From Methylotenera_A sp031422335 (GTDB lineage: Bacteria > Pseudomonadota > Gammaproteobacteria > Burkholderiales > Methylophilaceae), in contig JANOQW010000025.1 in NCBI GenBank assembly GCA_031422335.1, positions 74,441 through 138,440 on the forward strand: a stretch of DNA of 64,000 nucleotides, read 5' to 3'. Position 1 is the first letter of the stretch. The number at the start of each line of letters is the position of its first letter. Under the pieces are notes generated by a model. That model was given only the letters and a program-made list of their open reading frames with translations, was not told the origin of the DNA and did no database searches. Both the position numbers and the translations under genes were made by a program. Positions 25,226 to 33,308 of the stretch are shown piece by piece.

Positions 25226-25259
25226 AGAGCACAATTTATATTGCAATAAAAATCCCGAA

Positions 25260-25293
25260 TTTCGTCATTCCCGCCTTCGCGGGAATGACGAAA
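25260..25293. repeat. GTCATTCCCGC-type hairpin, perfect
   Basis: Perfect 15-bp arms TTTCGTCATTCCCGC / GCGGGAATGACGAAA with loop CTTC. It shares its arm sequence with the element at 8401. It follows the YVTN gene and may also serve as a terminator. Confidence 0.8.
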
Positions 25294-25430
25294 CTTCTAA
25301 GTTTTAACGGTCTGGTATCGTACGTCAACGCAATTTCGCACGTCACGTTAACAGGGTAGGCTTAATTGCTAACCTGATTTATAATGGTGATAGCACTTTA
25401 TACATAAGTAGTTTTTACGGAGAACATGGA

Positions 25431-25967
25431 ATGAACAAGTTTTTAGCAATTTTAGCACTTGCTGTATTTTCAACTACCGCACCATTCACTGCATTTGCAC
25501 ACGGCCCTACGCCACAAAAGGTAGAAAAAAGCGTAGTGATTAAAGCGCCACCAGCCAAAGTGTGGGCCATGGTAAAAGATTTTGGCAATATGCACGCTTG
25601 GCACCCTGCTATTGCCAGCACTAAATTAGAGAAAAAAGGTGATGAAACGCATCGTACACTTACATTAAAAAGCGGTGGCGAAATTAACGAGAAATTACGC
25701 AGCGCCGACGACAAAGACATGAAAATGAAATATGAAATTACGGGTGGCGTAGCTCCAGTGGCCGATTACAACTCGGTGATGACAGTAACAGCTGGCCCAG
25801 GCGCTGGTGAAACTACAGTGACATGGGTAGGCCGTTTTTACCGTACTTATAAATTAAACCCACCCATCCCAGCAGGCCAAGATGATGCCACTGCGTTTGG
25901 TTTTATTACTGGCGTTTATGACAGCGGCTTGGCTAACCTTAAAAAGGTGCTAGAAAACTCAAAGTAA
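25431..25967 (+). CDS. Periplasmic SRPBCC protein, MxaD-like
   Basis: 178 residues. The signal peptide ends TAFA before HGPTPQKVEKSV. An SRPBCC (START-like) ligand-binding domain follows (VVIKAPPAKVWAMVKDFGN, then MHAWHPAI, then VTWVGRFYRTY). The HGPTPQKV start and fold recall MxaD, a periplasmic protein of methanol oxidation gene sets; this fits a methylotroph but is from memory. No mxa or xox genes adjoin it. The stop TAA at 25965 appears premature: a further coding-like tail continues in the -1 frame (see next feature). Confidence 0.75.
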   Translation: MNKFLAILALAVFSTTAPFTAFAHGPTPQKVEKSVVIKAPPAKVWAMVKDFGNMHAWHPAIASTKLEKKGDETHRTLTLKSGGEINEKLRSADDKDMKMKYEITGGVAPVADYNSVMTVTAGPGAGETTVTWVGRFYRTYKLNPPIPAGQDDATAFGFITGVYDSGLANLKKVLENSK

Positions 25968-26086
25968 TTAGCCAGGCAACTGGCGCAGTAAAAGCAGAAG
26001 CCAAACCAGCTGCTGTGCCAAGTAGCACAAGCCCTGCAACTGCAAACGCAACAGCGCCAAAAAAACCTTGGTGGAAGTTTTGGTAA
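25965..26086 (+). pseudogene. Frame-shifted C-terminal tail of the SRPBCC gene
   Basis: Directly after the stop, the -1 frame reads an Ala/Pro/Lys-rich linker (ATGAVKAEAKPAAVPSSTS) ending PKKPWWKFW and a TAA at 26084. Such linkers with a Trp-rich end look like a real protein tail rather than chance sequence. A one-base indel near 25960-25975 would join it to the upstream protein. It has no start of its own. Confidence 0.5.
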
Positions 26087-26106
26087 AGTTTATATAATTG
26101 TTATTT

Positions 26107-26146
26107 AAAACAAAAGGGATTGCGAATTTGCAATCCCTTTTGTTTT
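26107..26146 (+). terminator. Terminator after the SRPBCC gene
   Basis: Perfect 17-bp stem AAAACAAAAGGGATTGC / GCAATCCCTTTTGTTTT with loop GAATTT. The T-rich end suits plus-strand termination; the A-rich left side would let it work both ways. Confidence 0.85.
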
Positions 26147-26150
26147 ATCA

Positions 26151-26229
26151 GTAGCTTCGATGAAATGCAATGGAATCGAGGGTGTTGTGAGCAAACCCTT
26201 GATTGCACCTATGGTTTCATCAAGGCTAC
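26151..26229. repeat. GTAGC...GCTAC imperfect palindromic repeat
   Basis: Arms GTAGCTTCGATGAAATGCAA and the matching TTTCATCAAGGCTAC end enclose AATCGAGGG / CCCTTGATT. The layout is that of widespread REP-like elements that read GTAGCCCGGATGAAAT in other bacteria. It is degenerate and single in this window. The rest of the gap to the pilin holds a CGCAATGACAG stretch and AT-rich DNA. Confidence 0.5.
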
Positions 26230-26444
26230 AAGCTACGCTCGCAATGACAGATACGCAGTGATAAGTAAAAGTGACACAAATAGTAACTTGCCAAACCACC
26301 GTGACACTTTTTGTCAGTCTAATTGAGTAAAGCTTTACAATTTATTGAAAGAATTTACACACGTTTACAAAATTTGCCTGCTGAATCTCGACTTTAAAAT
26401 ATTTAACTGTTTAAAAACAATAAGTTAATTAATAAAATATAAAG

Positions 26445-26461
26445 TTGGCACAGCCGTTGCT
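26445..26461 (+). promoter_or_regulatory. Sigma-54 promoter of the first pilin gene
   Basis: TTGGCACAGCCGTTGCT: GG and GC are 10 bp apart, matching the -24/-12 consensus TGGCAC-N5-TTGC. It lies about 100 bp upstream of the pilin ATG. Major pilin genes are typically RpoN/PilR-dependent. Confidence 0.85.
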
Positions 26462-26549
26462 AATACTTATCCAAGCACTGGTAACAATAACTACCGGTGT
26501 GTTACTTACGGTAGTTATATTTAAACTAAATTTTTTAAAGGATTTTAAA

Positions 26550-26891
26550 ATGATGATTAAACAAGTTCAAAAGGGTTTTACCTTAATCGAGTTGATGATT
26601 GTGGTGGCAATTATTGGTATTTTGGCTGCTATTGCCATTCCAGCATATTCAAATTACACCATTAGATCTGCCGAGCGCGCTTGCTTGGGCGAAACAAAAT
26701 CTTATGCAAACATCGTGATGGTTGAACTACAAGAACCAACGCCTGCCATTCCTGCGCCAACTTTAGGTGCTTGTTCTGCGATTACTGATGCCTCAGGTTT
26801 CACTGCTGCTGGCGTAATCACTGGCACACCAAACCTTCCAGGTGTAGCTACAGCTACTTGTGATGTAAACGCTACTTGCTCATTACCATAA
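26550..26891 (+). CDS. pilA: Type IV pilin (PilA/PilE type), first copy
   Basis: 113 residues from ATG 26550 (a second ATG follows at once). The ribosome site AAAGGA is 8 bp upstream; a longer reading frame upstream would run through the sigma-54 promoter. The prepilin leader MMIKQVQKG is cut before FTLIELMIVVAIIGILAAIA, the conserved pilin N-terminal helix with Glu5. The globular part is short (about 80 residues). Cys residues at about 45, 75, 103 and 109 are likely disulfide-forming. This is the probable major pilin, given its own RpoN promoter. Confidence 0.93.
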   Translation: MMIKQVQKGFTLIELMIVVAIIGILAAIAIPAYSNYTIRSAERACLGETKSYANIVMVELQEPTPAIPAPTLGACSAITDASGFTAAGVITGTPNLPGVATATCDVNATCSLP

Positions 26892-26941
26892 CCTGATTTC
26901 ACCTCGGTAATATGTTTTTTAAGCGAGGTGATTTGTAAAAT

Positions 26942-26972
26942 AAAAAAAGCTCTTTTAACGAAGAGCTTTTTT
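26942..26972 (+). terminator. Terminator after the first pilin gene
   Basis: Stem AAAAAAGCTCTT / AAGAGCTTTTTT with loop TTAACG and a T run. A weaker CACCTCG/CGAGGTG pair precedes it at 26898-26930. Confidence 0.85.
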
Positions 26973-27037
26973 ATTAAAAGCCCTGTATTTTAACCGCCAT
27001 ACTTAATTGCAACCTTAGAACGCTACAAGGAAATTAA

Positions 27038-27397
27038 ATGAAAAATATTCAACGTGGTTTTACCTTAATTGAGTTAATGATTGTGGTGGCCATTATTGGT
27101 ATTTTGGCGGCCATTGCAGTTCCCTCTTATCAAAGCTACACCATAAAATCTGCCAACCGTGCTTGCTTGGCTGAAACTAAAAATTATACAAACCATGTGC
27201 TAGCTAATATCGCAGAAGACCTAGCCCCTAGCCTACCAATTGCTAGTAGTTGCACAAACATTACGGATGCTACTGGTTGGACTACAGCAACGCTTACTGC
27301 TGGTGGTGCTGATATCACTGGCACATTTAGAGCGCCTGGCAATACCAATGCATTATGTCATGCCAGCACAGGCGGCAATTGCGATGCAATTCCTTAG
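27038..27397 (+). CDS. Type IV pilin, second copy
   Basis: 119 residues. The leader MKNIQRG is cut before FTLIELMIVVAIIGILAAIA, identical to the first pilin over the helix. The rest is homologous but diverged (YTIKSANRACLAETKNYTNH, CTNITDATGW). Four cysteines are in positions like the first copy. It has its own ribosome site (CAAGGAAATT), and strong terminators stand on both sides, so it is a separate unit. No sigma-54 site was found in front of it. Tandem duplication followed by divergence is likely. Confidence 0.92.
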   Translation: MKNIQRGFTLIELMIVVAIIGILAAIAVPSYQSYTIKSANRACLAETKNYTNHVLANIAEDLAPSLPIASSCTNITDATGWTTATLTAGGADITGTFRAPGNTNALCHASTGGNCDAIP

Positions 27398-27451
27398 CAA
27401 ACTAACGTAGCCCCCATAGTATGAAATGAATTAAGGTTTAAATAACACCAT

Positions 27452-27478
27452 AAAACCCTGCATTTTGCGGGGTTTTTT
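27452..27478 (+). terminator. Terminator after the second pilin gene
   Basis: Stem AAAACCCTGCA / TGCGGGGTTTT with one wobble pair, followed by T residues. Confidence 0.8.
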
Positions 27479-27543
27479 AAATAATCGGCTTTGATTCAAT
27501 TGTATTAATTACAGGTTTACAGTAAAGCCGATCAACTTGACTT

Positions 27544-27577
27544 AATATAATCCTTACTATAAAGTAAGGATTATATT
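27544..27577. promoter_or_regulatory. VapBC operator palindrome
   Basis: Perfect 15-bp arms AATATAATCCTTACT / AGTAAGGATTATATT with a 4-base centre ATAA, 18 bp ahead of vapB. AbrB-type antitoxins bind such palindromes for autoregulation. A weak -35 (TTGACT, 27537) and TATAAA (27558) overlap it. Confidence 0.75.
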
Positions 27578-27594
27578 TTTATAAAAGGAATTTT

Positions 27595-27837
27595 ATGTCA
27601 ACCGCAACACTCACCACAAAAGGTCAAATTACTATTCCTGCTGTTGTAAGAGCATCGCTAGGCATAGAGACTGGCAGCAGAGTTGAGTTTGTAGAAACTG
27701 CAAATGGGCAATATTTAATGGTGGCGGCCACGCAACCTGTACAAGCACTAAAAGGGCTGTTACGTAAGCCAGATGCTGCCGTTACTATTGCAGATATGAA
27801 CCAAATGATTGCTAAAAGTGCGGCTGGTAAATCATGA
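27595..27837 (+). CDS. vapB: AbrB/MazE-type antitoxin VapB
   Basis: 80 residues. The N-terminal swapped-hairpin DNA-binding domain reads TLTTKGQITIPAVVRASLGI, then TGSRVEFVE. The C-terminal part (LKGLLRKPDAAVTIADMNQ) is the toxin-binding tail. It neutralises the PIN toxin encoded next and represses the operon through the palindrome upstream. The stop overlaps the vapC ATG by 4 bp. Confidence 0.9.
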   Translation: MSTATLTTKGQITIPAVVRASLGIETGSRVEFVETANGQYLMVAATQPVQALKGLLRKPDAAVTIADMNQMIAKSAAGKS

Positions 27838-28229
27838 TTGGGTTAGATACTAATGTTGTTGTGCGCTATATTGCACAAGATGATGTAGCGCAATCTGCAA
27901 AGGCGACCAAACTCATTGAATCGCTATCTGCTGAAGTGCCTGGCTTTATCACGCTGGTATCTGTTGTAGAGTTAGTTTGGGTAATGCAGGGTTGTTATAA
28001 AGCAACCAAAGAAGAATGTATTGCTATTTTGCAAACACTTTTACGCACCCGCGAAATATTAATTGAAAATGCAGAAGTGATATTGATGTCACTGAATCAA
28101 TATTCAACTTCAAATGCTGATTTTGCAGATTGCTTAATTGAACGCTCTGCACATTATGCCAAATGTACCCGCACCATGACTTTTGATACTAATGCAGCTA
28201 AAACAGCTGCCATGCAATTGATTGAATAA
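27834..28229 (+). CDS. vapC: PIN-domain ribonuclease toxin VapC
   Basis: 131 residues. PIN-domain acidic residues are visible: Asp in MIGLDTNVVVRYI, Glu in VVELVWVM, Asp in NADFADCLI and Asp in TMTFDTNAAK. It is expected to cleave tRNA or rRNA when free of VapB. It is a complete type II toxin-antitoxin pair in a single coupled unit, possibly acquired; its base composition does not differ visibly from its neighbours. Confidence 0.9.
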   Translation: MIGLDTNVVVRYIAQDDVAQSAKATKLIESLSAEVPGFITLVSVVELVWVMQGCYKATKEECIAILQTLLRTREILIENAEVILMSLNQYSTSNADFADCLIERSAHYAKCTRTMTFDTNAAKTAAMQLIE

Positions 28230-28236
28230 GCGCTAA

Positions 28237-29313
28237 CTAGTTTGCGCTGCGCGTGCCACCCGCCAGCACCACCGCATTAAACCCAAATTGGGCGAGTATA
28301 AACGCAGCTGCGCTGCTGCGGCGGCCAGTTTGGCAATACACAACATATTGTTTTGCAGTATCGAGTTGCGAGAGATAACTGCGTAGCTCGTGCAGCGGCG
28401 CGTTAATAGCGCCATCTAAATGGTGGTAGGCGTACTCCGATTCAAAGCGTACATCTAACCATTCTGCAGTACCGCTGGCCACTTTGGCTTGAGCATCGGT
28501 CATGCTGACAGTATTGATAAGCGGCGCTTTTAGCAGCTCGACAAAATCTTGTTTTTTAAGTCTGAGTAAAATACCACTAGTTTTCATGGTGACAGTGGCG
28601 TTACGTTTGGTGTCTGATGCCAAGGCTTCCTCACCAAAGCCTGCGCCTTTAAAAATCTCTGCTAACATCACAGAACCTTGACTGAGGTCTTTGACACGAC
28701 TAACAACAGCACTGCCTTCTTGAATTAAATAGTAGTAATCACCCTCTTGCCCTTGCGTGATAATGGTTTGGCCTGCTTCCACCTCTAGCGGCTGCATACG
28801 CGCAAACATGGCCTCGATATTGGCGGGCGGCAATTTATTAAATACGCCGTTTTGCAGTTTAAATGCATTAAAACTGGCAGCATCTAACTTAAATTCTTTT
28901 TCAACCACTTTAGTTTGCGGTATTTGTGCAGGCGGATAGCCAGACAGCTGATCCCACGTCAGCATAATATCCAGTAAATCTAAATCGATGCGCACAATAT
29001 CTAGCGGGGTAAGCGCAATGGTGTCTTTAATTTTTAAGCGTCCCGCATCTACTGGGTGTTTGGCGGCATCGGTGCCGGCACGCAAAATGACTTTATTGCC
29101 GTTTTCGTAACGTATGCCTAAATCGCCCGTCACCACATACAGCGCTTGCGTACCGTTGTGCATCATGCGTGTTGGGTCTAAATTTTTGCTCACAGGCTCT
29201 AAATAGCACACTGCTGCCAGCTCATCCAAGCGGCTGGGTGACAGCCTTGCCACTGGCTCAAACCGCACCAGTGTAGATTTGCTAATTGATATTGGGTCGT
29301 TTTTTTCTTCCAC
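28237..29313 (-). CDS. Cyclic nucleotide-binding domain plus rhodanese protein
   Basis: 358 residues with a two-part effector layout. A cNMP-binding fold at about 145-260 (EAGQTIITQGQEGDYYYLI, FGEEALASDTKRNATV) is preceded by a degenerate cupin-like N-terminal region. A C-terminal rhodanese domain at about 265-358 has the active-site loop CQTGRRSS carrying the catalytic Cys. The phosphate-binding cassette is imperfect (EEALASDTKRNA), so true cAMP binding is not certain. It lies beside a phosphodiesterase and a cyclase on the same strand. It could be a cAMP-gated sulfurtransferase. Confidence 0.85.
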   Translation of the reverse strand: MEEKNDPISISKSTLVRFEPVARLSPSRLDELAAVCYLEPVSKNLDPTRMMHNGTQALYVVTGDLGIRYENGNKVILRAGTDAAKHPVDAGRLKIKDTIALTPLDIVRIDLDLLDIMLTWDQLSGYPPAQIPQTKVVEKEFKLDAASFNAFKLQNGVFNKLPPANIEAMFARMQPLEVEAGQTIITQGQEGDYYYLIQEGSAVVSRVKDLSQGSVMLAEIFKGAGFGEEALASDTKRNATVTMKTSGILLRLKKQDFVELLKAPLINTVSMTDAQAKVASGTAEWLDVRFESEYAYHHLDGAINAPLHELRSYLSQLDTAKQYVVYCQTGRRSSAAAFILAQFGFNAVVLAGGTRSAN

Positions 29314-29331
29314 TTAAATAAACTCCATGCT

Positions 29332-30096
29332 TTACAGCGCCATCACTTGATGATTTTGCAGCGCCGTACAATGTTTTGTAATCGGGTCAGCCGCAATTTC
29401 GCGCATAATTGTAACATCCTCACCTGGCTTAAGATGCGTAATAAACACCCGTGGCTGGCTTTGCAATTGCGCTATTTCTGCCGCTAGGGTGTTGGGGCTT
29501 AAATGCTTAGAAAGCTTGGCCAAATGCGCCTCGGCATTGCTAAAAGCGGTTTCAATAATTAAATATTTTAAGTTATCAATCCTGTTTACTACTTGCCAAA
29601 AATCTGCCCCGCCCACCGTATCGCCAGTAAACACTAGGCTGTGTGCACCGCTGTTAATGTGGTAACCCACCGCAGGCACCACATGGTTTGCTGGCAGCGC
29701 GGTGATGGTTTTTTGGTTAATTATCACCTTTTCGCCCACGGCAATTTGCTTATAAATTAAAAATGGGTTCACTGCATCGGGAATCTGATTAAAATTAGGC
29801 CAAATAAGCCAATTAAAAATATGCAATTTTAAAATATCAATCACTTCGGCTGTGGCATGCACAATCACTGGCTTGGTGCGTAAGCCCATCACCGTATCTA
29901 ACAACAGTGGAATAAAACCAATATGATCGATATGCGTGTGCGTGACAAAAATATGATCGATTTTTAGCAGCGCATCAAGCGATAAATCGCCCACACCTGT
30001 GCCTGCGTCTATCAACACATCGTCATCTACCAACAAGGCTGTAGTGCGCATATTGCCGCCAATGCCGCCGCTGCAGCCCAATACTTTTACTTGCAT
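29332..30096 (-). CDS. Metallo-beta-lactamase-fold phosphodiesterase (cyclic nucleotide type)
   Basis: 254 residues. The zinc motif THTHIDHIGF lies near residue 50, with further ligands in PANHVVPAVGYHI, FTGDTVGG and ITHLKPGED. The overall pattern resembles class II 3',5'-cyclic-nucleotide phosphodiesterases, and the position between a cNMP-binding protein and a cyclase supports cAMP hydrolysis. RNase Z-like or other MBL activity cannot be excluded. It starts 88 bp after the cyclase stop and is followed 18 bp later by the cNMP/rhodanese gene. Confidence 0.8.
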   Translation of the reverse strand: MQVKVLGCSGGIGGNMRTTALLVDDDVLIDAGTGVGDLSLDALLKIDHIFVTHTHIDHIGFIPLLLDTVMGLRTKPVIVHATAEVIDILKLHIFNWLIWPNFNQIPDAVNPFLIYKQIAVGEKVIINQKTITALPANHVVPAVGYHINSGAHSLVFTGDTVGGADFWQVVNRIDNLKYLIIETAFSNAEAHLAKLSKHLSPNTLAAEIAQLQSQPRVFITHLKPGEDVTIMREIAADPITKHCTALQNHQVMAL

Positions 30097-30184
30097 GTCA
30101 CTTCTCTTATATTTTTCATTTATTACTTTCCACTCAATACTTTTCTGCTAACTTTTTTAGGGTTAAGCATATTTGTAGCTCAGC

Positions 30185-32440
30185 TTATTTAGTTTCATAA
30201 TTAAACACCGCATCCCAATTTTTGGGTGGTGGCGTTTGTTTAAATTGTTTAATACGGCCTAAATACAAAGCATTTAAAGCATTTTTTTCTAACTTGTCTA
30301 AGGCCTTAAATTGCTTAGCTGCTGCATCCCAATCTTGGCTTCTGTAACTTTTAAGCGCCTGCTCGTACAAACCAAGCGCATGCAATGTCGCACTAGTCAC
30401 TTGGCCAGTTTTACCTAGTGGCTCAAAAATCGCCACTGCTTCATCTTTGCCTTTTACCCGCACAATATCTAGCTCGCGGTAAATCATGTCTGGCACTTGT
30501 GCTTTCAAAAACTCACTCACAATAATATCAACGCCATAATGTTTGGTCAGCCCTTCTATACGTGAGCATAAATTAACGCTATCGCCCATCACCGTATAAG
30601 CCATGCGAAAGCTTGAACCCATGTTGCCCACCACCATATTGCCAGTGTTTAGGCCAAAGCCCATTTTAATTGCTGGCCAACCTTTGCTAACAAAGCTTTC
30701 ACTTATCTTGGCCATAGCCGCTTGCATCTGTAGTGCTGCATTGAGCGCGTGCTGCGCATGTTGCTTATCTGGCAACGGCGCACCCCAAAATGCCATAATC
30801 GCATCACCCATATATTTATCGATGGTGCCCCTATGCTCATGTATGATTTTTGTCATAGGTGTCAAAAACTCATTCATCAGCAAGGTCAACTGCGCAGGGT
30901 CCAGCCCTTCAGCAATGTTGGTAAAACCACGCACATCCGAGAACAATACCGTCATCTCACGGCTTTCACTTTTGAGGTTAATTTCCTCTAGATTGCTGGC
31001 CATTTCTTTAACTAGTTCTGGCGGTACATATTGCCCAAAAAGCCCCGTCAACTGGCGCTTTCCACGCGACTCTACAAAAAAACCATAACTCATGTTTAGC
31101 AAGTAAATTAAGCTGATCATCAGCAAGCTGGCAGCTACTGGCAGCACCAAATTAGCCCACTGCCAACTGGCAAAATTAATGCCCAAAATACTACCCAATA
31201 CGCCCAATGTTAGCAGCGTTGCTTTCAGTGGATTTAAGTGTGGCAACATGAAGGTAAGCAATAATCCTGCCAACATAATTAACACAAACTCAATGCCATT
31301 TGTAAATGCTGGACGTTGCTTTAAATTGTTATCTAAGATGCCCGAGATAAAATTGGCATGCACCTCAACCCCTGGGTAGTTACTTTGCACGGGGGTTGAG
31401 CGCAAATCCATCAAACCAGGTGCAGTCGTCCCCACCAGTATGATTTTGTTTTTTAGCGTTGCAATGGGTATTTTTTTATTCAGCACATCGCTAGCAGAAA
31501 CATATTGAAAACTTCCCTGAACACCGCGAAATGGCACTAGTGCAGACACGTTAGCATCCACAGGAATGCGTTTGTTACCTAATTTAAACGCCTCTAGCCC
31601 AGCGTAATGCTCGCCCACACCCAAGCTTGCAAATTTGGCCTCAATCACTGGGTTATCTAAATAAGTGCGCGCTACCGACAGCGCGAGTGACTCATAATAA
31701 TTTTGTTGATATTTAACAAACACCGAGATTTTTCGGGTGATACCATCCACATCGGGTTCGGGGTTAAAGTGGCCAGCGGCGCGCGCACTATTTTGCAATA
31801 TGCCCAAATTAGCGCCATAGCCACTGGCTTCTGCAAAGCCCAAAGCCGGGTTATCAAAACTATCTGTAGAGAAAATCTCTGCTGGCAACTGACCAATGCG
31901 GTTGTTATCGCCATTGGTTTGGAAATAATAACCCAGTACGATTTTGCGGTTTTTTAGGCTATCGGCAAAAATTTGGTCATAATCTAGCTTGGGTTTAATG
32001 GCAGAAAACGCGCTGGTAAATGCAGCATTGTCTTTTAAACTTTGCTGCATCATTTCTAAAGTTTTTAGGCCAGAGCTCTCATCTTTCTCGGCAAATACCA
32101 CATCGAAACCCAGCGTGTTAATTTTGTAATGATCAAACAGCGTATCCACCATCAAAGCCAGTTTGTTGCGACCCCATGGCCAGCGGCCTTGCTCTGCCAA
32201 GCTTTTTTCATCAATATCCACAATCAAAATGCGCGCATCTAAGGTGCGCGGCATGAGTAAATTGAGTCGTAAATCGTAACTATAGTTTTCTAACTTATTC
32301 AGAAAAGGCAGCGGCAACACATTGCTGGCGTGTAGCAGCATCAATAAGACAATCGCAAGGCTAAGCGCAAAGCTGACACCATGCTGCTTGATAAGCGCAA
32401 AAAATGATTGAATAAGTTTTTTGGGTGATAAATAACGCAT
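30185..32440 (-). CDS. CHASE2-domain adenylate/guanylate cyclase
   Basis: 751 residues. An N-terminal helix (about 22-42) is followed by an extracytoplasmic CHASE2 sensor (about 45-375: RILIVDIDEKSLAEQGRWPW, then DVVFAE). Three membrane helices lie at about 380-460. A class III cyclase domain at about 490-660 has metal-binding Asp in VLFSDVRGFT and DKYMGDAIMAFWG, plus MGDSVNLCSRIE and VKGKDEA. The C-terminal 70 residues look like a tetratricopeptide pair. It makes cAMP (or cGMP) in response to an unknown periplasmic signal and heads the cyclic-nucleotide block. Confidence 0.93.
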   Translation of the reverse strand: MRYLSPKKLIQSFFALIKQHGVSFALSLAIVLLMLLHASNVLPLPFLNKLENYSYDLRLNLLMPRTLDARILIVDIDEKSLAEQGRWPWGRNKLALMVDTLFDHYKINTLGFDVVFAEKDESSGLKTLEMMQQSLKDNAAFTSAFSAIKPKLDYDQIFADSLKNRKIVLGYYFQTNGDNNRIGQLPAEIFSTDSFDNPALGFAEASGYGANLGILQNSARAAGHFNPEPDVDGITRKISVFVKYQQNYYESLALSVARTYLDNPVIEAKFASLGVGEHYAGLEAFKLGNKRIPVDANVSALVPFRGVQGSFQYVSASDVLNKKIPIATLKNKIILVGTTAPGLMDLRSTPVQSNYPGVEVHANFISGILDNNLKQRPAFTNGIEFVLIMLAGLLLTFMLPHLNPLKATLLTLGVLGSILGINFASWQWANLVLPVAASLLMISLIYLLNMSYGFFVESRGKRQLTGLFGQYVPPELVKEMASNLEEINLKSESREMTVLFSDVRGFTNIAEGLDPAQLTLLMNEFLTPMTKIIHEHRGTIDKYMGDAIMAFWGAPLPDKQHAQHALNAALQMQAAMAKISESFVSKGWPAIKMGFGLNTGNMVVGNMGSSFRMAYTVMGDSVNLCSRIEGLTKHYGVDIIVSEFLKAQVPDMIYRELDIVRVKGKDEAVAIFEPLGKTGQVTSATLHALGLYEQALKSYRSQDWDAAAKQFKALDKLEKNALNALYLGRIKQFKQTPPPKNWDAVFNYETK

Positions 32441-32559
32441 TGAATTAGTTTTATGTTTTAGTTAATTCTAAGCTTAACCATAAGGCATTATACTTGTAAT
32501 GGTTTATACACAAACTAAATCCACTTTTTAACCTTACTAGTACACGGAATCACATTTTT

Positions 32560-33237
32560 ATGGATGAAAACACCGCTACCCCGATTGAAATTTGCCAAAC
32601 AGAAACGCCCATTGCCAGCGTCATTTGGCTACATGGCTTGGGCGCCGACGGACAAGACTTTGTACCAGTAGTGAACATGCTAAATCTGCCGAATATTCGC
32701 TTTATTTTGCCGCATGCACCCTACCAAAAAATTAGCATGAATAATGGCTATGAAATGCGTGCTTGGTATGATTTATTTGGCTTACAGAGCAAGCACCCGC
32801 AAGATGCAACAGGCATAGAAAAAACGCAAACTTATATCGAATCGCTTATCGCACAAGAAAATAGCCGTGGCATTGCAAACGAGTGCATTGTAATTGCAGG
32901 CTTCTCGCAAGGTGGTGCCATTGCGCTACATTTAGCAGCGCGCCAGCAACAAGCATTGGCAGGGGTTCTGGCGCTATCTACTTATTTGCCTTTGCAAGAT
33001 AAATTAGCCTCACAAAAAACCAGTAGCAGCTTACACACGCCTATTTTTATGGCGCACGGCACGTTTGATGAGGTGATTACACTAGAAAGATGCCAACAAT
33101 CGTTAGGCATATTGCAAGAAAACGGCTACCAAATTGAGTGGCATCAATACCCGATGGCGCATAGCGTATATCCACAAGAAATTAATGATATTCGCGCATT
33201 TTTGCAGCGCGTGTTAATTCAATCAATTGCATCATGA
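32560..33237 (+). CDS. Alpha/beta-hydrolase carboxylesterase (phospholipase/carboxylesterase family)
   Basis: A 225-residue cytosolic serine hydrolase. The N-terminal VIWLHGLGADGQDFVPVV is typical; the nucleophile Ser is in IAGFSQGGAIAL, the Asp in AHGTFDEVI and the His in PMAHSVYPQE. It resembles Pseudomonas carboxylesterase EstB and acyl-protein thioesterases, acting on short esters. It is divergent from the cyclase gene. The physiological substrate is unknown. Confidence 0.92.
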   Translation: MDENTATPIEICQTETPIASVIWLHGLGADGQDFVPVVNMLNLPNIRFILPHAPYQKISMNNGYEMRAWYDLFGLQSKHPQDATGIEKTQTYIESLIAQENSRGIANECIVIAGFSQGGAIALHLAARQQQALAGVLALSTYLPLQDKLASQKTSSSLHTPIFMAHGTFDEVITLERCQQSLGILQENGYQIEWHQYPMAHSVYPQEINDIRAFLQRVLIQSIAS

Positions 33238-33308
33238 AACCACACAATTAAACCACGCAAATGCGTTAAGTTTTGCTAGAATCTTAATAAATTTAACCCT
33301 AAAATAAA

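Noticed and set aside
26445..26549. A longer pilin N-terminus starting at 26445
   Set aside because: The extension overlaps the sigma-54 promoter and places residues before the prepilin leader; ATG 26550 has the ribosome site.
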